Positions 7,986 to 15,285 of a stretch of 64,000 bases of DNA are shown here, piece after piece. The stretch's first letter is position 1. Every line of letters starts with the position of its first letter. This stretch comes from Lentimicrobium saccharophilum (GTDB taxonomy: Bacteria; Bacteroidota; Bacteroidia; Bacteroidales; Lentimicrobiaceae): the NCBI RefSeq assembly GCF_001192835.1, contig NZ_DF968182.1:2637113-2701112 (forward strand). The letters are read 5' to 3'. The notes under the pieces are model-generated. The model had not been told where the DNA came from, did not search any database, and worked only from the letters and a program-made list of their open reading frames with translations. The translations under genes were made by a program, and so were the position numbers.

Positions 7986-8052
7986 AATTTACCAGGTTTA
8001 AGATCAGATGTAAAAAAACAGATGCTGCCCTCTCAATGTAAAATCCGGTAAA

Positions 8053-8457
8053 TTACCTCATCACAAACGGAACAATGATTGAGATAATCCCGGTACATAC
8101 AACCACCAGAATAAACAGATTGTACCGCACACTGTAGCTGCTCATCAGTGAAGCATCATAATATTTGTCGACCTGTTGATCAACATACATTTTAATCAAC
8201 CCGTTAAGAAGTTTGGTGCGGGTTTGTTTGCCTTTGGTCAGTCCGATTATGGCAACCAGATTAATGATGATGATCAGTGCAACAAAAATGAACATCACCA
8301 ACAATGCGGTGTCATCGGTACGTGATTTTTCGACCGATCCTGAATTGATAGCCAGCGCTATCAGGTTGAGGGCGATGGAAGCAAGAATGAAAATAATATC
8401 CGTTTTTGCATTCTGCTGCAATTCGGAAGTAATGTGTTTGTGAACGTGCTCGATCAT
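8053..8457 (-). CDS. Hypothetical membrane protein
   Basis: A 134-residue protein with three hydrophobic helices: IIFILASIALNLIALAI, then LLVMFIFVALIIIINLVAIIGL, and a last one near the C-terminus (FILVVVCTGIISIIVPFV). The N-terminus is amphipathic (MIEHVHKHITSELQQ). The frame is open further upstream, but the ATG at 8457 avoids overlap with the preceding gene, which ends at 8517. The layout resembles Pycsar effector-like or SLATT-type small membrane proteins, but similarity is too weak to claim. Function unknown. Confidence 0.6.
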   Translation of the reverse strand: MIEHVHKHITSELQQNAKTDIIFILASIALNLIALAINSGSVEKSRTDDTALLVMFIFVALIIIINLVAIIGLTKGKQTRTKLLNGLIKMYVDQQVDKYYDASLMSSYSVRYNLFILVVVCTGIISIIVPFVMR

Positions 8458-8516
8458 GGCTTTAGTTTTTTCAATGAATTGATATAAGAGAGTTCTTGTG
8501 CGTTCTAAAAAGCGGA

Positions 8517-9188
8517 TTATCTGATATCCGGTTGATTTATAAAACGCCATTGCTTGATATGCGTACCAGGCCAACCGGCCTTAAACCGGAAGGTATCGGG
8601 TCCATGAATTGCATTAATAGTAATGATGGCAGTAATACAGGAAGCAAGTACCAGGGTGCTGCCCAGTGCCCAGTATTTATACCTTTCCGCATTCAGTTCC
8701 CCTTCTTTAAAATTGTAACTGATAATCGGCGAGAGAAAGAGGGTGAGTAAGGATAAATAGATGGTTGGTTCTACAAAACCTCCGAATTCGTTCTTTTTTG
8801 CAGGGCGAAATTTCAGATAGTCTATTTCTGGCAATGCAAAGCTCATGAAACCAGAATCCCTGAGCGCTTCAGAGGTAAAATATTTCACTGGAATGGTTGA
8901 TTGATGCTTTATCCCGTTGGTGAACACTGAATTTATTTTTACTTCATTTAACCTGATCCGGATAGAATCGGCGGTGCCGCCAAGGAATATCCCGTTATAA
9001 TAATTATATTCTTTCAGGGTATCGTTATCATTCAACAGACGTCCGATTTCGAGTCTCATTTCAGGTTTCAGTCTGAGCGTTTTTACCTTCGAATTGCCTG
9101 AGACCTGTTGCATTTGAACCTGCCAGGGCTGAGCATTCAGTATAATTACGAAACTCAGCGCTATCATAAGCAGAAATAACTTTCTCAT
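8517..9188 (-). CDS. Hypothetical exported protein with two C-terminal membrane segments
   Basis: A 223-residue protein beginning with a signal peptide (MRKLFLLMIALSFVIILNAQ). The middle is a beta-rich region without a recognised domain (repeated short strands with RIRLNEVKI-type segments). Two hydrophobic stretches follow (IYLSLLTLFLSPIISY and ALGSTLVLASCITAIITI). The gene belongs to a run of minus-strand genes from 6361 to 10399. I cannot name a function. Confidence 0.6.
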   Translation of the reverse strand: MRKLFLLMIALSFVIILNAQPWQVQMQQVSGNSKVKTLRLKPEMRLEIGRLLNDNDTLKEYNYYNGIFLGGTADSIRIRLNEVKINSVFTNGIKHQSTIPVKYFTSEALRDSGFMSFALPEIDYLKFRPAKKNEFGGFVEPTIYLSLLTLFLSPIISYNFKEGELNAERYKYWALGSTLVLASCITAIITINAIHGPDTFRFKAGWPGTHIKQWRFINQPDIR

Positions 9189-9316
9189 CTCTGTGATTTT
9201 AAGATATGGACCAATTGCAAAGTCCGAAACTAATTAATCTCCTGAAAAAAAACAGTGACTTGGTTTAATACATTCCTGAAACATTTCAAGATTTAACCTC
9301 CTCAAAAAACCAGCTT

Positions 9317-10399
9317 CTAAAACGGACTGAAAAATGAGAAGTAGTGATGGCAGATTTTGTCGGGCGGCTCAAACAGGATCTGGCTAGGGACACCTGACGC
9401 CTTTGAGAAGTATTTGTCAATGGCAGCTGCCTGCTGCTGAAGTTTTTCACCTTCTTCCTGATTGCCAAGAAACATGTTAGCCCTTGCCATCAGGCCCAGC
9501 GTGTATGCCTTAAGAGGGACAACCGGTTCAGGCAGGGTCTGAAGATATTTCTCAAAACAGGTGATTGCAACCGGTAACTCAGTGGAAGCAATTTCCCTGT
9601 TCTGCATTACTTTCATCATATGATACCTGCCGAGCTGAAGTTGAAGCAGATTGGCCGAAGGATCCCTGCTTTTCACTTCATTGTAATACTTTTCAGCTAC
9701 CTCCGGATTCCCGGCTAAGATTCCGGCAATTGCCGTGCGGTAAAGGAGTTCGGGGGTCCGTCCGTTTCCGGCAATTTCATTTTCCCAAAACTTAACCAGA
9801 TCAGTTCCTTCAGGTGCGAGTACCTCTCTGGCCCTGGCGCCGAAATAAGCATTTGTTTCGGAAAGCTTTCCGGCATAATGTGCAGCCTGCGCACTATCGC
9901 CTCCCATCTCAGGCGGTAGCATTCCGTAAATCTCTACAAGATAGAGCATGGGTTCATAATAATCGGGTTTCAGCAGCAGCACCTTCCTGAGTAAGCTACA
10001 GGTCTCATCCACGGCACCTTTAATCTTGTCCTCCTGCCCCGTTTGCATAAACATAAATGCATTCATAAAACCGGAAACTGCCCTGTAATAAGCATAGATT
10101 ACATTATCCGGCTCCAGGTCGGCTGCCTTACTGATGTGGGCGGTAACGTCTTCCAGGCGGGTACCTCCTCCCCCGGTCAGCAGGTAAAAGTTTAGCCTGG
10201 CCATTTCGTAATGCGCCATGGCATTGGTTGAGTCTGTGTCAAGCACCTGCAGAAGCAATGCTTTTGCTTCATCCACCTGGCCGCTCATCCTGAGTTCATA
10301 AGCCCTGAAGACATCCCTGTCTCCGGGATTCCCGCTTATATAAGCCATGGCGGCCAATGAACAGGCAAGCAGGTAAAAAATCATCACATACTTTTTCAT
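9317..10399 (-). CDS. Secreted tetratricopeptide-repeat protein
   Basis: A TPR protein of 360 residues from the ATG at 10399; another ATG two codons upstream is less likely because the chosen one gives a clean signal peptide (MKKYVMIFYLLACSLAAMA). TPR-like units are seen near the N-terminus (MSGQVDEAKALLLQVLDTDSTNAMAHYEMARL, shown here only in part as a pattern) and at about 220-300 (NPEVAEKYYNEV). The opening resembles the TPR protein at 6954-7985, including an AYE(L/S)RMSG/N-type segment just after the leader, suggesting related genes. Role unknown. Confidence 0.75.
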   Translation of the reverse strand: MKKYVMIFYLLACSLAAMAYISGNPGDRDVFRAYELRMSGQVDEAKALLLQVLDTDSTNAMAHYEMARLNFYLLTGGGGTRLEDVTAHISKAADLEPDNVIYAYYRAVSGFMNAFMFMQTGQEDKIKGAVDETCSLLRKVLLLKPDYYEPMLYLVEIYGMLPPEMGGDSAQAAHYAGKLSETNAYFGARAREVLAPEGTDLVKFWENEIAGNGRTPELLYRTAIAGILAGNPEVAEKYYNEVKSRDPSANLLQLQLGRYHMMKVMQNREIASTELPVAITCFEKYLQTLPEPVVPLKAYTLGLMARANMFLGNQEEGEKLQQQAAAIDKYFSKASGVPSQILFEPPDKICHHYFSFFSPF

Positions 10400-10552
10400 G
10401 ATCATCCGGTTTAAAATAAGTGGTTTTTTTGTAACTTTAAGAATCGAAATTAGTATCTGCTTCGCTTTTTCATTTGAATCAACCTTGTAAACCGATTGTA
10501 AAACACTTTACCACCGTTTTGCCATCGGTTCAACCGGAAATTAACCACTTTT

Positions 10553-11485
10553 GTGAACGACAGGGATTTACTGACCTTCGGAATCCTGAAGCAAAAGATT
10601 GTGGAACGTATGCTGCAGTCCTATCCGGGAATCAATCCTTCCATTTCACAATGGAAAGGACAGGAGATCGTTGATTTTCAGGAAGAATTACTGCAAAAGG
10701 TGAATGCCCATATCAGTGAAAAGTGGTTTTACATGCACATGAAATCGGAAAACGGGGGGCTGCCGCGCATCGATATCCTGAACATCCTGAGCCGCTATGC
10801 CGGATATGCAAACTGGGATGATTTCAGATTCAAACATGCGGCAAATTCAACCAGACTTCATTCATTGAAGCATGCCAACCGCTACTTCTACTTTGTACCT
10901 GTTGCGGCACTGATTTTATCTGGTTTGTTTTTTCTTCTGTTCAAATTGCTGAACACAAAGGAATACCGCTTTACCTTTTATGATGCTGATACAGGCAATG
11001 CAATAACGAACAGCCTTATCAAAGTCAGTATGCTGCGTGACAACGAATCCCCGGTAAACTATCTGTGTGGTACCGACGGAAGTTTCGTTGTGAAAACAGG
11101 CCGGGCCAGTCTCCGGTTTGTTGTGGAAGCGCCATGTTATCATACGGATACCATAGTCAGGTTGCTCGACAAGTTTAATCCTCAGGAGTCCGTAACCCTG
11201 AGGCCGGATAACTATGCGCTGATGATTCAGTATTTTTCGGCCAGCAGGGTGACCGACTGGCAGAGAAGAAGAGACCAGCTGAACGGAATCATTTCGGACA
11301 ATGCGATGATTTACCAGGTAAATGGCAAGGAAACCCTCGGAGTGGAATTATACAACAAAGGGGAGTTTATCAATAAACTGACGCTTCCTTCTGCCAGTTT
11401 ACAAGGAATTGAAATTTTTGACACCAGGTATGAAGCGGGTAAAATTTCACTGATCCGCTTCAGGCAAAAGGAGGTAAAGCCATGA
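10553..11485 (+). CDS. Hypothetical single-pass membrane protein
   Basis: A 310-residue protein starting at GTG 10553. Residues 1-90 resemble a Bacteroidota N-terminal domain with the pattern PRIDILNILSRYAGYANWDDF, which in other proteins precedes a membrane segment. A single transmembrane helix follows (about 108-125, VPVAALILSGLFFLLF). The remaining 180 residues are predicted outside, with a beta-rich section resembling a carboxypeptidase-regulatory-like or peptide-binding fold (FYDADTGNAITNSLIKV). The stop overlaps the next gene by ATGA. I do not recognise a specific function; anti-sigma-like signalling is conceivable but unsupported. Confidence 0.65.
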   Translation: MNDRDLLTFGILKQKIVERMLQSYPGINPSISQWKGQEIVDFQEELLQKVNAHISEKWFYMHMKSENGGLPRIDILNILSRYAGYANWDDFRFKHAANSTRLHSLKHANRYFYFVPVAALILSGLFFLLFKLLNTKEYRFTFYDADTGNAITNSLIKVSMLRDNESPVNYLCGTDGSFVVKTGRASLRFVVEAPCYHTDTIVRLLDKFNPQESVTLRPDNYALMIQYFSASRVTDWQRRRDQLNGIISDNAMIYQVNGKETLGVELYNKGEFINKLTLPSASLQGIEIFDTRYEAGKISLIRFRQKEVKP

Positions 11486-12123
11486 GAAAAAGTTACTATA
11501 TACTGATGGCTATCCTTACCTGGTTTATACTGAGCTCAAGGTCGTGCGGCCCGGAGGAAGAAAAAAAAGCCGGAAGAGAAAAAGCCGATCTGGAGCAGTC
11601 CAGAGAGCGGATCAGGACTGAATTCGGAGCGGATATCCTTTCAGAACAATCATTGAGGGCCTTTGAGATCAATGCAAAACAAAAGATCGTGGATTATGGC
11701 GATTACCTGGGCATCGCTTTCAATAAAAATCTGGATACAGCCCTCAGGGCCGAGGCTGAACGTATGATCAGCAATATGTTTACCAGCGAAGATATTGCCT
11801 TAAACAGGCATCTGGGCTTAATCACCAACAACAAAATTCTGAAAAATAAAGGAGTAACCGGCCTGCACAACGCTTCAGGGTTCCAATCAATCTCTTTTCA
11901 AATTGAGGATGTGTGTATTGCAGCGCTGCTCAGGCCTGCCGGAGAATCCTGTTACACCGGAAAATTAAACTTCAGTTGTACCACATCAACAAGCACAAAA
12001 CAAGATACCGTAAACCTGGGAAAAGAAAAACTGAGTGCATTGTTTTATGCCCGTAAACTACCCAAAGCATTCGGCAACGACACGCTGCTGATGTGGAGCG
12101 TGTTTCTGGGAGAGATCAGGTAA
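11482..12123 (+). CDS. Hypothetical exported protein
   Basis: A 213-residue protein, translationally coupled to the preceding gene (ATGA overlap). The N-terminus is a hydrophobic leader (MRKSYYILMAILTWFILSS) followed by RSCGPEEEKK, so a lipoprotein processed at Cys22 is possible, though the lipobox is poor. A charged coiled-coil-like stretch (KAGREKADLEQSRERIR) follows. The rest has no motif I know. It is likely to function with the membrane protein encoded upstream. Confidence 0.6.
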   Translation: MRKSYYILMAILTWFILSSRSCGPEEEKKAGREKADLEQSRERIRTEFGADILSEQSLRAFEINAKQKIVDYGDYLGIAFNKNLDTALRAEAERMISNMFTSEDIALNRHLGLITNNKILKNKGVTGLHNASGFQSISFQIEDVCIAALLRPAGESCYTGKLNFSCTTSTSTKQDTVNLGKEKLSALFYARKLPKAFGNDTLLMWSVFLGEIR

Positions 12124-12219
12124 CAGCATCCGCTGATATTTCATTTCTCTCCGGACCTTCCTCAATAAAAAAGTTGAGCAAACTCAATTCCGGGCTTGTG
12201 CCCCTCACCTCCTGTATGC

Positions 12220-12250
12220 TTGCCGGGGAAAGATATGGGGGTTAATTTTG
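12220..12250 (+). promoter_or_regulatory. Promoter for the osmC redox cluster
   Basis: TTG at 12220-12222, a 20-bp spacer and TAATTTTG at 12243-12250 fit the Bacteroidota -33/-7 promoter. The expected start lies about 16-18 bases before the osmC ATG at 12272. Confidence 0.65.
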
Positions 12251-12271
12251 CAGCATCAAAAATTCAGCAAC

Positions 12272-12694
12272 ATGAAACAGACCTTAAATACCTCCTGGAA
12301 CGGCAATATGCAGTTTGATGCCCTTGTAAGCGGACATCATGTAATTATGGATGCGAGAGCGGAAGTGGGCGGACAGGATGCAGGACCCAGGCCCAAAGAG
12401 TTAATGCTGGCTTCACTGGCCGGATGCACCGGCATGGATGTAATCTCCATCCTGAAAAAGATGCGGGTGGAGCCCAAAACCTTCAACATACGCATAGAGG
12501 CTGAACTCACCGAAGAACACCCTAAACACTACAGCGGCATGCACCTTATTTATGAATTCTCCGGGGATGGGCTGGATGAAGAAAAACTGCGCAAAGCCAT
12601 TGATCTTTCTCAGGACCGCTACTGCGGCGTTTCGGTGGTTTACCGCAAAGCAATGCCCATCACTTACGAAATCAGGATAATGGAAAACGAATAA
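12272..12694 (+). CDS. OsmC family protein
   Basis: A 140-residue protein of the OsmC/Ohr family, whose members reduce organic hydroperoxides or bind persulfides with two reactive cysteines. Both are present: one in ASLAGCTGMDV and one in RYCGVSVVY. The PRPKELMLASLAGC motif is typical of the OsmC branch rather than Ohr. The ATG at 12272 is chosen; an upstream TTG at 12248 lies inside the promoter box. It heads a redox cluster with thioredoxin-like proteins and thioredoxin reductase, which may supply its electrons. Confidence 0.9.
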   Translation: MKQTLNTSWNGNMQFDALVSGHHVIMDARAEVGGQDAGPRPKELMLASLAGCTGMDVISILKKMRVEPKTFNIRIEAELTEEHPKHYSGMHLIYEFSGDGLDEEKLRKAIDLSQDRYCGVSVVYRKAMPITYEIRIMENE

Positions 12695-12768
12695 AGTTCA
12701 TCCAGCATCTTAAACAGAATAACCAACGACTTCAACCCAAATAGTTAAAAATCAAAAACAATAAGACA

Positions 12769-13125
12769 ATGCTCTACACCAACCTTCACCATGTAATGAC
12801 GGCTGCTGAACATCAGAAGCTGATTAACGAAAACCAAAATGTCATGATCTGTTGCGGCCGCATGGGCCCCATGTGTATTCCCGTTTACGGAATCATGGAA
12901 GATCTCGAAGAGGAATACAAACATGTGAAATTTGCCGATATGGAATTTGACAATCCTGAGGCTTATGTGATCCGCGATGTGCCGGAAGTACGTGGCTTTA
13001 TGGGGATTCCCTTCACCATGTATTATAAAAACGGCAAACTGGTAAAAGCCACTTCCAGTATCCAGAGTATGAGCCAGGTAAGGGCCATCCTTGACAATGA
13101 ATTTGCTCCTGTAACAGTCAGCTAA
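12769..13125 (+). CDS. Thioredoxin-like protein with a CX6C centre
   Basis: A 118-residue thioredoxin-fold protein. Instead of WCGPC it carries MICCGRMGPMCIPVY, where two cysteines are separated by six residues (with another Cys just before). The cis-proline loop is present (GFMGIPFTMYYKNGK), which supports the thioredoxin fold. Partners such as OsmC and TrxB are immediately adjacent. From memory, thioredoxin-like proteins of this form occur beside trxB in anaerobes; their electron donor and targets are uncertain. The chain starts at ATG 12769, 74 bp after osmC. Confidence 0.8.
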   Translation: MLYTNLHHVMTAAEHQKLINENQNVMICCGRMGPMCIPVYGIMEDLEEEYKHVKFADMEFDNPEAYVIRDVPEVRGFMGIPFTMYYKNGKLVKATSSIQSMSQVRAILDNEFAPVTVS

Positions 13126-13146
13126 CCTGACTCCGGGTATTTCATG

Positions 13147-13202
13147 AACCGGAATAACCTGAGGTCCTGCTTATCTGCCAGACACCTCATGTTGTTCCGG
13201 TT
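13147..13202 (+). repeat. Long imperfect inverted repeat between the thioredoxin-like gene and trxB
   Basis: AACCGGAA at 13147-13154 pairs with TTCCGGTT at 13195-13202, and TGAGGT at 13160-13165 pairs with ACCTCA at 13184-13189. Together they make a 56-nt hairpin with a small internal bulge. No T-run follows, so it is more likely a message-stability or processing element than a terminator. Confidence 0.6.
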
Positions 13203-13269
13203 CCAGATAATTTATCAGAAGACTTTAAAAGGGACTCCGGATTCCCGCTAACCATTCCGGAATTTGAAA

Positions 13270-14232
13270 ATGAATACAAATAACCACTTCGATGCCATTA
13301 TTATAGGCGGAGGCCCTGCGGGAATGACTGCCGGAATATACCTTTCGAGAGCCAGACTGAACACATTGATAATCAGTGATGGAGTGCCTGGCGGTCAGAT
13401 GATTTTAACCCATGAAATTGCAAACTACCCCGGGGTGGAAAGCATTTCGGGTTACCAGCTTTCCAATATCATGAAAAAGCAGGCCAAAAGTTTCGGCTGC
13501 ACGATCAAAGGAAATTCCCAGGTAACAGACCTGCAACTTGAGGGTGAAATTAAGTCTGTTACCTTGTCAGATGGAACAACTTATACCTCAAATGTCATTA
13601 TCCTGACGCCCGGTGGCCGCTCGAGGACCCTTAACGTGCCTGGTGAAGCTGTATTCAAAGGCCAGGGAATTTCCTATTGCGCTACCTGCGACGGAGACTT
13701 TTTCACCGGGAAGGAAATAGTGGTGGTAGGTGGCGGCAACTCCGCCCTCGAAGAGGCAGTGTCACTGACCAAATATGCCACCAAAGTGACCATCGTGCAC
13801 CAGTTTGACCATTTCCAGGCATTTGAATACGCGGTGGAAGAGGCGAAAGCCAACCCGAAGATCCATTTCATCATGGAATCAACCATTACCGGTTTCCATG
13901 GCAATGAAAAACTGGAGCACGTGGATATTAAAAACCTGAAAACCGGAGAAGTGCAAAACTTCCTTACCGACGGGGTGTTTATCTTTATCGGATATGTTCC
14001 GAATACCGAATTTCTAAAGGGAAAAGTTGAAATGAACCAATGGAACGAAATCCTGGTAAACAGCGATATGGCCACCAGTATTCCTGGCGTCTACGCCGCC
14101 GGTGATTCCATCGTGAAGCGTTACCGTCAGGTTACAACCGCCGTTGGTGACGGGACCATTGCCGCCCTGGCCGCTTCCGGCTATATTCATCAACTGAAAT
14201 CCAGACATCTCCACGAAACTTTAGCTCACTGA
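13270..14232 (+). CDS. trxB: Thioredoxin-disulfide reductase-like flavoprotein
   Basis: A 320-residue low-molecular-weight TrxB. It has the FAD-binding GGGPAGMTAG motif at residues 13-22, the redox pair C137-A-T-C140-D-G, the second nucleotide-binding GGGNSALEEA, and the C-terminal FAD motif AAGDS. The usual HRRxxxR motif that holds the NADPH phosphate is replaced by HQFDHFQ, so NADPH is probably not the reductant; NADH or ferredoxin are candidates. The ATG at 13270 is chosen over a TTG two codons upstream. It is 1 bp from the membrane-anchored thioredoxin gene, so both are cotranscribed. Confidence 0.92.
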   Translation: MNTNNHFDAIIIGGGPAGMTAGIYLSRARLNTLIISDGVPGGQMILTHEIANYPGVESISGYQLSNIMKKQAKSFGCTIKGNSQVTDLQLEGEIKSVTLSDGTTYTSNVIILTPGGRSRTLNVPGEAVFKGQGISYCATCDGDFFTGKEIVVVGGGNSALEEAVSLTKYATKVTIVHQFDHFQAFEYAVEEAKANPKIHFIMESTITGFHGNEKLEHVDIKNLKTGEVQNFLTDGVFIFIGYVPNTEFLKGKVEMNQWNEILVNSDMATSIPGVYAAGDSIVKRYRQVTTAVGDGTIAALAASGYIHQLKSRHLHETLAH

Positions 14233-14233
14233 T

Positions 14234-14653
14234 ATGTCAACAGGTCTGATTATTGCCATCACCATTGTCGCACTTTTTGCAGTTTACATGATTTATTCTT
14301 TCAGAAGAATGAAAAACATGTCCGCTGTGCCCGAAAGTGAAAAGATCATTACCCTTACCGATAAAAACTTCCTGAGCCAGACTAAAAAAGGATTGGTCCT
14401 GGTTGATTTCTGGGCCGAATGGTGCATGCCATGTAAAGTGATGGGCCCCGTACTGAACGAACTGGCTGAAGATGAAAATTTTAAAGCCGTTGTTGCCAAA
14501 CTGAATGTGGATCATTACCAACCAGTTTCACAGCAATTCGGCATCAGGGGAATCCCTACCATTATCCTGTTCAAAAACGGGAAAGAAGTAGATCGGATAG
14601 TAGGTATCAAGCCGAAAGATTTCCTTATCAAACAGGTAAACAAACATTTGTAA
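14234..14653 (+). CDS. Membrane-anchored thioredoxin
   Basis: A 139-residue protein: one N-terminal transmembrane helix (about 5-22, LIIAITIVALFAVYMIY), a short linker, then a full thioredoxin domain with the WCMPCK active site and the GIPTIILFKNGK cis-proline segment. The orientation follows the positive-inside rule: RRMKN after the helix places the thioredoxin domain in the cytoplasm. It starts 1 bp after the trxB stop and is the likely substrate of that reductase. Confidence 0.9.
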   Translation: MSTGLIIAITIVALFAVYMIYSFRRMKNMSAVPESEKIITLTDKNFLSQTKKGLVLVDFWAEWCMPCKVMGPVLNELAEDENFKAVVAKLNVDHYQPVSQQFGIRGIPTIILFKNGKEVDRIVGIKPKDFLIKQVNKHL

Positions 14654-14737
14654 GATCGGTGTTGTTTAACAGCGGTTTTGCAAAATGCTTGAACCTGGAT
14701 AAACAGGAAAATTGTTAACCAATAAATCCAAATATCA

Positions 14738-15211
14738 ATGAAGATAAGTTATTTGCTCTCTTTTTTACTGGCACTGACAGTTATTTCTGTTTCAGGCCAG
14801 CAAACAGGCATTGAAAAGCAGGCTGTTATGATTGAAAATCAGAGCAGTTTTGGTTTTACCGAAACAATGGAAGTGCTTTCAAAAACAATTGCAGAGAAGG
14901 GTTGGAAAATCACCACCATCCATGATCTGCAGGAAACCATGAAGAAAAACGGAAAGGAGGTCCTGCCGGTTAAAGTGATTGAATTGTGCAATCCTGCTCA
15001 TGCTTTCGGGATCCTTTCGAAGGATGAATACCGTGATGTAAGCCCCATGCTTCCCTGCCGGATTTCAGTATATGAGAAATCTGACGGAAACACTTATGTT
15101 TCGCGGATGAATGCACCCGCCTTCGCGGCAATGATTGGCGGGGATGCCGCAGCAACCATGGTAAAGGCCTACAACGAGACAGAAGAAATGCTCAGACTGG
15201 TTATACAATAA
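14738..15211 (+). CDS. Exported DUF302 family protein
   Basis: A 157-residue protein with a signal peptide (MKISYLLSFLLALTVISVSG) and a DUF302 domain. The hallmarks are the helix FTETMEVLSKTIAEKGWKI, the segment VIELCNPAHA and the strand PMLPCRISVYE. DUF302 proteins bind small ligands or stabilise partners in sulfur and redox contexts, but the role is not established. It closes the cluster and is followed by a strong terminator. Confidence 0.85.
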   Translation: MKISYLLSFLLALTVISVSGQQTGIEKQAVMIENQSSFGFTETMEVLSKTIAEKGWKITTIHDLQETMKKNGKEVLPVKVIELCNPAHAFGILSKDEYRDVSPMLPCRISVYEKSDGNTYVSRMNAPAFAAMIGGDAAATMVKAYNETEEMLRLVIQ

Positions 15212-15239
15212 TTACCTGAAATCAAGACCAACCAACGAT

Positions 15240-15278
15240 GCCGGCGGGGTTAACTACCTGCCGGCTTTTTTATTTTTA
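15240..15278 (+). terminator. Rho-independent terminator after the redox cluster
   Basis: The stem GCCGGCGGG pairs with CCTGCCGGC across a 7-nt loop (one G-T pair), followed by TTTTTTATTTTTAT. It separates this cluster from the convergent peptidase gene, whose stop is 8 bp further on. Confidence 0.9.
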
Positions 15279-15285
15279 TGAAGGT

